From a virus: 24,442 nt of DNA. The position numbers and the translations under genes were made by a program. Shown here piece by piece: positions 7,227-13,263 of this stretch. How positions within the stretch are numbered: the stretch's first letter is position 1; each line of letters opens with the position of its first letter. The notes beneath the pieces were generated by a model, which saw nothing but the letters and a program-made list of their open reading frames with translations, was not told the DNA's origin and did not search any database. Where the stretch lies: positions 1-24,442 of IMG/VR virus record IMGVR_UViG_3300028422_001985; one strand, given 5' to 3'.

Positions 7227-7244
7227 GCATATTTTGTCTAATAA
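7199..7244. promoter_or_regulatory. inverted-repeat operator region over the early promoter
   Basis: TTATCGGACAATATATGT (7199-7216) and the reverse complement of 7227-7244 agree at 14 of 18 positions. The pair brackets the -35 box of the leftward promoter and covers its -10. Within the left arm GACA and TGTC form a smaller dyad (7205-7217). The region ends just before the repressor's ribosome site, so one protein bound here could control both divergent transcripts. The rightward repressor promoter must overlap it: TCTAAT at 7237-7242 is a possible -10, without a convincing -35. Confidence 0.5.
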
Positions 7245-7263
7245 ACAGAAAAAAGGACATTGC

Positions 7264-7983
7264 ATGGCTGAAACAAAAACTAGACTGGCCATTTTCAGGG
7301 AAACACTCGGTATTAACCAAACTGAACTTTCCAAGAAAATAGGAATTCATCAACGAAATTGGTCAAGATATGAGAGTGGCGATGTATCACCACCAGAAGA
7401 TGTCTTATTAAAACTTGCATCTTTAGGGTTAAATTTACATTGGTTACATACAGGCGATGGCGAAATGATGTCAGAAAATAACAAGCAAACTTCTTTGCCT
7501 TTTGCTATGCAGTTTTTTCCCACCAAAAAGCAAACTTCCTTGCCTATTAAAAACGAAGCATTCGGAGATATGCCGATAATAGAGGGTGATGTTCCTCGTG
7601 GACTTGTTATCCCCATCCTAGATCAGGCTGTGTCTGCTGGATACGGTAAGGGGCTTGAAGACGAGGGATTCCCAGACAGATTTATTACCGTTCCGAGAGA
7701 TTTGGCACGGTTTAAGGCCCTGAAAGCACTTCCTGTCCAGGGTGACAGTATGTCGCCTACCCTCCATGAAGGTGATCTGGTAGTCTGCGACTCAGGAGGC
7801 TGGAGCGGGGATGGTATCTACGTTATAAAAACGCAGGAATCGGCCTACGTAAAACGTGTCGTGCTTACATCGAAGGGATACACTGTTATTAGCGACAACA
7901 AGGCGTACCCTACCTACTCCGAAAGCAAGGAAGACGTGGATATAGTCGGAAAGGTGCGCTGCGCGGTCGTAAGATTGAAATAA
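7264..7983 (+). CDS. S24/LexA-type phage repressor
   Basis: This 239-aa protein has an N-terminal HTH_3 domain (about residues 5-62, 'GINQTELSKKIGIHQRNWSRYESG') and a C-terminal S24 peptidase-like domain. Candidate catalytic residues are Ser162 (VQGDSMSPTLHEGD) and Lys197 (AYVKRV). An Ala125-Gly126 pair in 'AVSAGYGKG' sits where LexA/CI proteins self-cleave, so the lysogen may be SOS-inducible. The linker holds an imperfect repeat (KQTSLP at 74-79 and again at 89-94) encoded by operator-like DNA. The start is the ATG preceded by AAAAGGA; the longer frame to 7180 would run through the operators. It opens a rightward operon with the next two genes. Confidence 0.93.
   Translation: MAETKTRLAIFRETLGINQTELSKKIGIHQRNWSRYESGDVSPPEDVLLKLASLGLNLHWLHTGDGEMMSENNKQTSLPFAMQFFPTKKQTSLPIKNEAFGDMPIIEGDVPRGLVIPILDQAVSAGYGKGLEDEGFPDRFITVPRDLARFKALKALPVQGDSMSPTLHEGDLVVCDSGGWSGDGIYVIKTQESAYVKRVVLTSKGYTVISDNKAYPTYSESKEDVDIVGKVRCAVVRLK
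7482..7546. repeat. two operator-like repeats inside the repressor gene
   Basis: Two 20-base segments, 7482-7501 and 7527-7546 (45 bases apart), each match the perfect dyad at 7167-7186 at 15 of 20 positions, sharing the core AGCAA....TTGC. They also match each other closely and encode the duplicated KQTSLP peptide. They may be auxiliary operators for repression at a distance, or simply a small duplication in a flexible linker. Confidence 0.45.
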
Positions 7984-8001
7984 AATAGAGGAGATCAAAA
8001 G

Positions 8002-8661
8002 ATGAAGAAAATTACTCTGGTATTTATAATGGTAGCCGTAGGAGTCTTAGCCTTCTGCGCAGGGAACAAAGAGCAAAAGCCGTACGAAATTAGCTTAGGC
8101 GGAGATCTAAACACTTTCGCAGAAGCTGGTACTGTTAATGACCAAGCCCTTGCAGCTGGCTTCTCATCTATTGGGCTACACCTCCAAACCTCTCAGTATT
8201 TTACTGATAGCAACTGGGGATTTGATCTTCATGCAGCTTTTCTTTTCCCCTACTCAATGTCATTATCTGATGGTAAAACGACGATAACGACTGATACTTC
8301 AGATTTTAAGAGCATCTTTGGATCAACATTGGTTCTTGGATTCCCTTATTACTTCATGAAAAACGATACCATATCGATCGGAATAGGTCCTGCCATTAAT
8401 TACTCGATGTTCTCAATGACATCTGATTATTTCGCTGGTGTGGGGTATTACTTTGGCGCAGGGTTACAACTCAATTCGCAGATAAGATTAGCAGACAATT
8501 GGTTCTTTAACGCCGGAGCCTTTGGCCTATACGATTTCTATCAGTTCTCCCTAATGAAAACGGCGTATGAATCGACATCGTCTTCTGGTAGGACTACCAG
8601 TATCCAGTGGAATCCCTATATAGGGATTGGGTACCGGATGTATAACAGGAAGGAGAACTAA
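8002..8661 (+). CDS. outer-membrane beta-barrel protein, lysogenic-conversion candidate
   Basis: This 219-aa protein has a clear N-terminal signal sequence (KK then a hydrophobic run to about residue 20). Cleavage could occur after 'FCA', or Cys19 could be lipidated by a relaxed lipobox. The mature part alternates polar and aromatic/hydrophobic residues in strand-like stretches ('YEISLGGDL', 'WGFDLHAAFLF', 'SIGIGPAINYSMF') and ends 'WNPYIGIGYRMY', which fits a small barrel of about eight strands. GAGGAG lies eight bases before the ATG, only 18 bases after the repressor stop, so it should be co-transcribed with the repressor and made in the lysogen. The DNA is AT-rich compared with the structural genes, suggesting separate acquisition. 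The exact family is unknown; surface remodelling or receptor masking is inference. Confidence 0.75.
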   Translation: MKKITLVFIMVAVGVLAFCAGNKEQKPYEISLGGDLNTFAEAGTVNDQALAAGFSSIGLHLQTSQYFTDSNWGFDLHAAFLFPYSMSLSDGKTTITTDTSDFKSIFGSTLVLGFPYYFMKNDTISIGIGPAINYSMFSMTSDYFAGVGYYFGAGLQLNSQIRLADNWFFNAGAFGLYDFYQFSLMKTAYESTSSSGRTTSIQWNPYIGIGYRMYNRKEN

Positions 8662-8662
8662 A

Positions 8663-9583
8663 ATGGAAGAATTGGTTATAAGGAACTATTCAGAAGTTAT
8701 ACCTTACTTTCGACATCTTTCTGAAAACGTATCATGGTTTGATGATAAAGAGGTTAGGCTCGATGAACACCTCGGTGGATTAAAGATTCACTTGAAAGGA
8801 GAACCATTTGACTCAACAATAACAACAGGATTAATGAGGGCTGTTCTCGGAATCCAAGATGCTATTTATGATGCCTATTCCTTGTATTGTTACGGTACAA
8901 TAAAACGGTTATCAGATGAAGAACGAAGAATGCTTGAGCTTCGAGTTAAAATTGAACCGGGCTCATCTATTCTTGAAGTCTTTGTTAATGAAGTCGCCAA
9001 GGCGGCGGGAGATAGAATAAGATCTATGAATCCAAAACATGCTATTGCAACAGTTGCTACTATCGCAATTATTACAGCAGCAAGTGTTAATGTAAGTAAA
9101 TATGTTGACGCAAAAACAGAGATAGCGCGTCTTAAAGATCAGCGAGCCTTGGTGACAGATGTCCAGAAAAATACTAGCGATGCATTAATTTCAGCACTGG
9201 AAGCTCAATCAGGTTTCTATCGTACCGTCGCAAAACAAAATTATACGGCCCTTGAAATTAATGACGAAACTATAACTCCGACTGAAATCGCCTCAATGAC
9301 AAAAATTGTTCGTGAAAAGAGGCCACTTGAAAACAAGGTCTATAAAGGGCAATTCATTCTAACTGATATTCACTTTGAAGATGATACAATCTATTTGGAT
9401 GTAAAAGATTCTACGACAGGTACAATAATTAAATATGTAAATGTGTTCAAAGAAATAATTTCTGAGGATGATTATAAGTGGTTTAAGGATTCAACAAATC
9501 GTCAAGCTATTGATCTCACAATAGTAACCACCGAAAAAAAAGGTAAAATAGAAAGCGCTTTTCTCCAAAGCTTCAAAAAGTAA
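8663..9583 (+). CDS. conserved accessory membrane protein, unknown function
   Basis: This 306-aa protein starts at ATG 8663 with AGGAG seven bases upstream, one base after the barrel gene's stop. Residues about 40-80 carry a conserved-looking motif, 'LKIHLKGEPFDSTITTGLMRAVLGIQDAIYDAYSLYCYG', here split: GEPFDSTITTGLMRAV then LGIQDAIYDAYSLY. A GSSILEVFVNEVAK segment precedes a single membrane span (about residues 130-146, 'AIATVATIAIITAASV'). The C-terminal half is soluble, with helices then strands ('GQFILTDIHFEDDTIYLDV'). I recall similar proteins as scattered accessory genes in bacteria but cannot name a function. The gene is AT-rich and co-transcribed with the repressor and barrel genes. 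Candidate roles are superinfection exclusion or phage defence. Confidence 0.7.
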   Translation: MEELVIRNYSEVIPYFRHLSENVSWFDDKEVRLDEHLGGLKIHLKGEPFDSTITTGLMRAVLGIQDAIYDAYSLYCYGTIKRLSDEERRMLELRVKIEPGSSILEVFVNEVAKAAGDRIRSMNPKHAIATVATIAIITAASVNVSKYVDAKTEIARLKDQRALVTDVQKNTSDALISALEAQSGFYRTVAKQNYTALEINDETITPTEIASMTKIVREKRPLENKVYKGQFILTDIHFEDDTIYLDVKDSTTGTIIKYVNVFKEIISEDDYKWFKDSTNRQAIDLTIVTTEKKGKIESAFLQSFKK

Positions 9584-9596
9584 TATTTTCGTAAAC

Positions 9597-9626
9597 AGCC
9601 CCGGATAACGCCGGGGCTTTTCTTTT
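9597..9626 (+). terminator. intrinsic terminator of the lysogeny operon
   Basis: AGCCCCGG (9597-9604) pairs perfectly with CCGGGGCT (9611-9618) around a 6-base loop, followed by TTTTCTTTT. It lies 13 bases after the stop of the accessory membrane gene and separates the repressor operon from the lysis genes. Confidence 0.9.
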
Positions 9627-9632
9627 ATCGGG

Positions 9633-9653
9633 TACCCTCAATATCAGGGGGTA
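9633..9653 (+). promoter_or_regulatory. dyad overlapping the endolysin ribosome-binding site
   Basis: TACCC (9633-9637) and GGGTA (9649-9653) form an inverted repeat, and the right arm overlaps the AGGGGG ribosome site of the gene at 9658. It could be an activator site at the start of the late region or an RNA hairpin that hides the ribosome site. No sigma-70 promoter is evident here, as expected if late transcription needs a phage activator. Confidence 0.35.
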
Positions 9654-9657
9654 ACCT

Positions 9658-10296
9658 ATGAATAGAAAGAATAACTCCGCAGGCAAGGCGTACTACACCC
9701 AGCGAAACAACAAAATAAATCCGTCCGGGGCGTGCAATGTCACCGCCATGATCAATGCTCTTTCTTCCTCCGGTTGGCCGGTCGAAGAGCTTACCGAAGA
9801 TGGTGTACAGCCGGAAGATTCTCTACTCAGGTTTATCATTACCGATCCCGTGTGCGAGATCGAATGGAAGAAGCTCGACCCTTCCGGGAAATACCCGCCG
9901 AACGAATGGCATTCCATCCTCGCCCGTGGCGTAAACCGGTGGATTGCGCGTATCGAGAAATTCAAGTACGCCGGAATCGTGGCACGTTTCACCGAAAACG
10001 CCAATGGCGGAATGATCGCCGACCATATCGAAGGCGGCGGGAACGTCGTCGTATCTGGCGTGTTCAAGGAGAACGGCAAGGTATTAAACCACGTCTTCGC
10101 GCTGGTTGGACTTACGAGGACCGAGGGAGGCGTGCTCAACGGCTTCACCTGCGATGACTCGTGGGGCAATTTCAAGACGAACTTCCTGAACCAGAACGGC
10201 AACGACGTTGACATGTCCCTGGAGGAGTTCAACAGGATCGCCAAGTTCTGCGAAAGCGAACGCAAGATGGCGCATTTCATACGGAGGTATGCATGA
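9658..10296 (+). CDS. C39-like cysteine peptidase, probable endolysin
   Basis: This 212-aa protein has papain-like C39 features: Cys26 in 'GACNVTAM' as nucleophile, His145 in 'LNHVFALVGL', and an Asp pair (166-167) in 'CDDSWGN'. Peptidases of this type cleave peptide bonds, and here the target would be peptidoglycan cross-links. There is no signal peptide, so export would depend on the holin encoded immediately downstream. AGGGGG lies six bases before the ATG. The position at the start of the late region, followed by a holin-like and spanin-like genes, supports a lysis role. The assignment as endolysin is by context; the substrate is not shown by the sequence. Confidence 0.7.
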   Translation: MNRKNNSAGKAYYTQRNNKINPSGACNVTAMINALSSSGWPVEELTEDGVQPEDSLLRFIITDPVCEIEWKKLDPSGKYPPNEWHSILARGVNRWIARIEKFKYAGIVARFTENANGGMIADHIEGGGNVVVSGVFKENGKVLNHVFALVGLTRTEGGVLNGFTCDDSWGNFKTNFLNQNGNDVDMSLEEFNRIAKFCESERKMAHFIRRYA

Positions 10297-10538
10297 GCAC
10301 CGGCGTAAAGGACCTTTCCAAGTGGGGCGTAGTTATCGGTACAGTGCTCGTGGTAGCGCTTTCCATCCTCAAGGCTTTCTGGGGGCTATTTTCCTCGGCG
10401 TCGTTCGGCCTATCCATGACCGAGATTGTCATGGTCGGCGGTTTCTGCGTCGTGGCCTGGTCTCCGGTATACGTGTCCCTCTGGATCGACAAATTTACCG
10501 GCAAGAAGGAGGCCCCATGTGGCGCAGAACCGACTTGA
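10293..10538 (+). CDS. holin-like protein with two membrane spans
   Basis: This 81-aa protein has two hydrophobic spans (about residues 11-33, 'WGVVIGTVLVVALSILKAFWGLF', split by a short loop from 44-64) and a charged C-terminus (KFTGKKEAP). Length and topology match small class II-type holins, which open the inner membrane to release the endolysin. The ATG overlaps the peptidase stop (ATGA), so the two are coupled. Its 3' end overlaps the starts of both spanin-like frames. Confidence 0.75.
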   Translation: MSTGVKDLSKWGVVIGTVLVVALSILKAFWGLFSSASFGLSMTEIVMVGGFCVVAWSPVYVSLWIDKFTGKKEAPCGAEPT

Positions 10539-10972
10539 TCCGCTTCTTGGCATTGCTGTGTGCGCTTTTCTTTTCGTCGCAGGTCTTGCATGCGGATATT
10601 GTTTTGGCCGATTCGGAACTCAAGGCGATACGGCAGGAGCTGGCGGCTATGAGGACGCAAATCGCGTTCTTGAAGAGCGACTTGATAACGCTGGAAACGC
10701 AATCTCAGGAGTTGCGGGATCGGTTGGCGACGCTCGAAACGAGGTTGCAGGATACCGCTCTGAAGTTGGAGAACTCGGAAGCATCGCTGATACAATCAAT
10801 GCAGGACTTGGAGAAGATTCACGGAGACTTGGAAACCTTGAAGAAGGAATATCAAGCATTGAATCAATCCTTGACCAGGCAGAAAAAAGAAACGGGGATC
10901 TGGAGGACCGTCGCGATCGTTAGCGCAACGCTGGCCGCGATCTTCGGGGTGGCGACCTTCGCCGGGAGGTAA
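10517..10972 (+). CDS. spanin-like coiled-coil protein with C-terminal membrane span (frame A)
   Basis: This 151-aa protein begins with a signal-like segment (MWRRTDLIRFLALLCALFF, possible cleavage after VLHA). About 95 residues of Leu/Ile heptads form a coiled coil, and a membrane span (about 128-150, 'VAIVSATLAAIFGVATF') follows. That is the layout of a unimolecular-spanin-like protein bridging the envelope in lysis, although a classical lipobox is missing. AAGGAGG ends four bases before the ATG. The gene ends five bases before the next gene and supplies its ribosome site. Odd points: leucine is mostly TTG, unlike neighbouring genes, and a second good frame (frame B, 10519-10923) uses the same DNA. 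Confidence 0.7.
   Translation: MWRRTDLIRFLALLCALFFSSQVLHADIVLADSELKAIRQELAAMRTQIAFLKSDLITLETQSQELRDRLATLETRLQDTALKLENSEASLIQSMQDLEKIHGDLETLKKEYQALNQSLTRQKKETGIWRTVAIVSATLAAIFGVATFAGR
10519..10923 (+). CDS. Rz-like anchored coiled-coil protein in the alternate frame (frame B)
   Basis: A GTG two bases after the frame A ATG (sequence ATGTG) opens a 134-aa frame that lies entirely within the frame A gene (10517-10972). It encodes a short polar start, one membrane anchor (about residues 8-31, 'LLGIAVCAFLFVAGLACGYCFG'), a Gly-rich hinge, and a helical region with regular Leu/Ile spacing ('LGNLEEGISSIESILDQAEKR'). This is the layout of an inner-membrane Rz-type spanin. The shared AAGGAGG is six bases from the GTG, a better spacing than for frame A. 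Leucine codons here are mainly CTT, as in neighbouring late genes, which argues that this frame is or was translated. Cys24 follows a weak lipobox-like GLA, so a lipoprotein is an alternative. Confidence 0.5.
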   Translation: MAQNRLDPLLGIAVCAFLFVAGLACGYCFGRFGTQGDTAGAGGYEDANRVLEERLDNAGNAISGVAGSVGDARNEVAGYRSEVGELGSIADTINAGLGEDSRRLGNLEEGISSIESILDQAEKRNGDLEDRRDR

Positions 10973-10977
10973 AAATC

Positions 10978-11268
10978 ATGGGCGATGTTGTTTCCTTGGC
11001 AGTAGGCGGAACTGCTATTTGCGGTTTCATCGCCATCTGGATCAGGATGGGAATACATAAAGGCGCTTCTGATGCCAAGATCAAGGAAACCGAGGGACGC
11101 GTCACTAAACTCGAAACACAGGTGGAAACCATGCGCGAGGAGAAACACGCTTTCGAGAAAGAGATAGTCGAAATAATGGCGGAGGTTCGCACCAAGATCG
11201 GATTCATCTTCCAGGGGATCGCTGAACTCAAGGATAAACAGGAGAAAAACGATGCCCAAACGAAGTGA
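10978..11268 (+). CDS. membrane-anchored coiled-coil protein (DUF2730/XhlA-like layout)
   Basis: This 96-aa protein has an N-terminal membrane span (about residues 5-24, 'SLAVGGTAICGFIAIWIRMG') and a long coiled coil (KETEGRVTKLETQVETM onward). The layout matches Mu-type DUF2730 (gp25-like) proteins, which sit just before the gp27 gene, and also XhlA-type lysis accessories. GGGAGG stands eight bases before the ATG. Its 3' end overlaps the DUF3486 gene by 17 bases. Confidence 0.65.
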   Translation: MGDVVSLAVGGTAICGFIAIWIRMGIHKGASDAKIKETEGRVTKLETQVETMREEKHAFEKEIVEIMAEVRTKIGFIFQGIAELKDKQEKNDAQTK

Positions 11269-11782
11269 TCTCATTCAGCAGAAACTCGTAACCCGCGTAA
11301 TCGAGATGTACCACAAGGATAACATGAAGGTTGTCGACATCGCCGACCAGCTCAGGGCCGAGGGTTACAAGACCAGTAAGAGCGCTGTGGGCCGGGCGAT
11401 CAAGCAGCATGCCGAATACCTGAAGGAAATCGAGGCGGCACGGCGAGAAGCGGAAGCCATCATCGAGGCGACCAAGCAAACCCCCGGCATGGAAATCGCC
11501 GACGCTACCATGCAGATCACGATCACCAAGCTCCTGGCCGAACTCAAATCAATCGAGGACTTCGAAGACCTTGAGACCGAGCAGGTATTAAACGCCATAT
11601 CCAAGATATCCCGCGCCCAGGGCTACCTTGCCAAGGTAAAGCTCGATTACGCGAAAGGCTACCGCAAAGGGCTTTTCGACGCTGATCGCGCGGTCGGCGA
11701 GAAAATGAAAGCCCTTGGAATATCCAAGGAAAATGCCGACGCGATACGGGCTACCATTCTGGGGCTCAACGATGGAAAATGA
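11252..11782 (+). CDS. DUF3486 family protein (Mu gp27-like, small-terminase candidate)
   Basis: This 176-aa protein has an N-terminal HTH (about residues 27-50, 'VVDIADQLRAEGYKTSKSAVGRAIK') and a helical C-terminal part. The pattern and position directly before the large terminase gene match the DUF3486/Mu gp27 family. These are thought to act as the DNA-recognition (small) terminase subunit. GGAG lies seven bases before the ATG, and the gene overlaps both neighbours by a few bases. Confidence 0.85.
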   Translation: MPKRSDLIQQKLVTRVIEMYHKDNMKVVDIADQLRAEGYKTSKSAVGRAIKQHAEYLKEIEAARREAEAIIEATKQTPGMEIADATMQITITKLLAELKSIEDFEDLETEQVLNAISKISRAQGYLAKVKLDYAKGYRKGLFDADRAVGEKMKALGISKENADAIRATILGLNDGK

Positions 11783-13253
11783 TATTGATAAAGTCCTCCT
11801 TCCGTTTCAGAAGAAATGGATTGAGGACGAGTCAAAACTAAAAATATGGGAAAAATCCCGTCGCATAGGCGCTTCATGGACCGAAGCGCTTAACGCAGTT
11901 TTGCATTCCATGATCGAAAACGGAACGTCGACCTATTACATGTCCTACAATAAGGATATGACCAGGCAGTTTATAGACGACTGTGTTTTCTGGTGCCGTA
12001 ACCTTCAGATAGCGGCCATCGAGCTTGGTGAGGAAATAATCCGAAGGGAAGACGAAGACTTCACCGTATTCCGCATTCGGTTCGCGAGCGGTTGCGTCAT
12101 AGAGGCGCTTCCGTCTCGCGCCTATTCCCTGAGATCCAAGCAGGGCCGTATCGTTCTGGATGAAGCTGCCTTTACCGACGAATTCACCGAGGTGATAAAG
12201 GCCGGTCTTGCGCTCCTGATCTGGGGCGGCTCCCTTACCATCCTTTCGTCCCATAACGGCGACGATAACCCTTTCAATCTTCTCGTGAAGGATATCCGGG
12301 AAGGAAAAGAAAAGGGATGGAGTATTCACCGGGTCACCTTCCTGGAGGCGGTAGAGCAGGGACTCTATCGGCGTATTTGCCTGAAATCGAAGCCCCGGAA
12401 AGAATGGGATTCCGAGGAAGAAAAAGAATGGATTGCGGAAATCCGCGGGATCTACAAGGATAACGTCGAGGAAGAGCTTGACGTGATCCCCCGTCGGGCC
12501 GGAACCAAGTATTTCCCGCGGGCGATGCTCGACCAGTGCATCGATGCCGGTGTTGAACTCGTTCGTCTTAACTGTCGGGACGATTTCATGTGGGAACGCG
12601 TTGAGAAACGGGAAAAGTTCGTGCGCTCATGGTTCATGACCGAAGCCGCTCCCATTCTGCGGTCCCTTGAAGGGCGTGTCTTTTTCGGGCAGGACTTTGC
12701 CCGCTCCGGTGACCTTTCATTTATCTGGCTTGCCGAGGAAGCGACCCTCAAGGACCTTGATACCCGACTCCTCTTTGAGCTGCGGAACGTTCCGTATGAT
12801 CAGCAGTGGCAGATTATACAACTTATAGTAGAAACCGTGAAAGAGTTCGGCGGCATGGCGCTAGACGGACGGGGAAACGGCCAGGCCCTTGCGGAGATCG
12901 CGAGCCAGCAGTATCCCGGATCAGCCGTGTGCGTGATGCCTTCGCGACCCTGGTACGCCGAATGGTTCCCGAAGCTCAAAGGCAGGATCGAGTCACGTGA
13001 GTGGATCATACCGGACGACGAATATATCCTCGGAGACTTCGGGGCTGTATCGTACAAGAACGGGGTTCCGATGATCGTTGATCGCGTATCCGACCGTACC
13101 AAAGCGGAAGGTGGAGCCGGTGGAGCCCGGCACGGTGACGGCGCGATCGGCGCGGTGCTGTGCCTTCACGCCTGGATGGAGTGCTCAGCGCTGGCCGCCC
13201 CCGTCGTCGTTCCGGGCACAAGAAGCCGGGCTAATATGTTCCGTGGTTACTGA
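11772..13253 (+). CDS. large terminase subunit (Mu gp28-like)
   Basis: This 493-aa protein has the Mu gp28 signature. A Walker A-like 'KSRRIGAS' (residues 28-35) and a Walker B 'RIVLDEAAF' (126-134) form the packaging ATPase. 'FFGQDFARSGD' (Asp308) begins the RNase H-like nuclease domain, and 'ALDGRGNGQAL' follows. It pumps DNA into proheads and cuts the headful. I start at ATG 11772, which overlaps the end of the DUF3486 gene by 11 bases; an upstream in-frame ATG at 11715 would add residues unlike the family N-terminus. Confidence 0.93.
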   Translation: MENDIDKVLLPFQKKWIEDESKLKIWEKSRRIGASWTEALNAVLHSMIENGTSTYYMSYNKDMTRQFIDDCVFWCRNLQIAAIELGEEIIRREDEDFTVFRIRFASGCVIEALPSRAYSLRSKQGRIVLDEAAFTDEFTEVIKAGLALLIWGGSLTILSSHNGDDNPFNLLVKDIREGKEKGWSIHRVTFLEAVEQGLYRRICLKSKPRKEWDSEEEKEWIAEIRGIYKDNVEEELDVIPRRAGTKYFPRAMLDQCIDAGVELVRLNCRDDFMWERVEKREKFVRSWFMTEAAPILRSLEGRVFFGQDFARSGDLSFIWLAEEATLKDLDTRLLFELRNVPYDQQWQIIQLIVETVKEFGGMALDGRGNGQALAEIASQQYPGSAVCVMPSRPWYAEWFPKLKGRIESREWIIPDDEYILGDFGAVSYKNGVPMIVDRVSDRTKAEGGAGGARHGDGAIGAVLCLHAWMECSALAAPVVVPGTRSRANMFRGY

Positions 13254-13263
13254 GGAGTAAAGT

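Noticed and set aside
10208-10516. Upstream extension of the frame A spanin-like gene
   Set aside because: It runs through the peptidase and holin genes in another frame; the signal-like start and ribosome site are at 10517.
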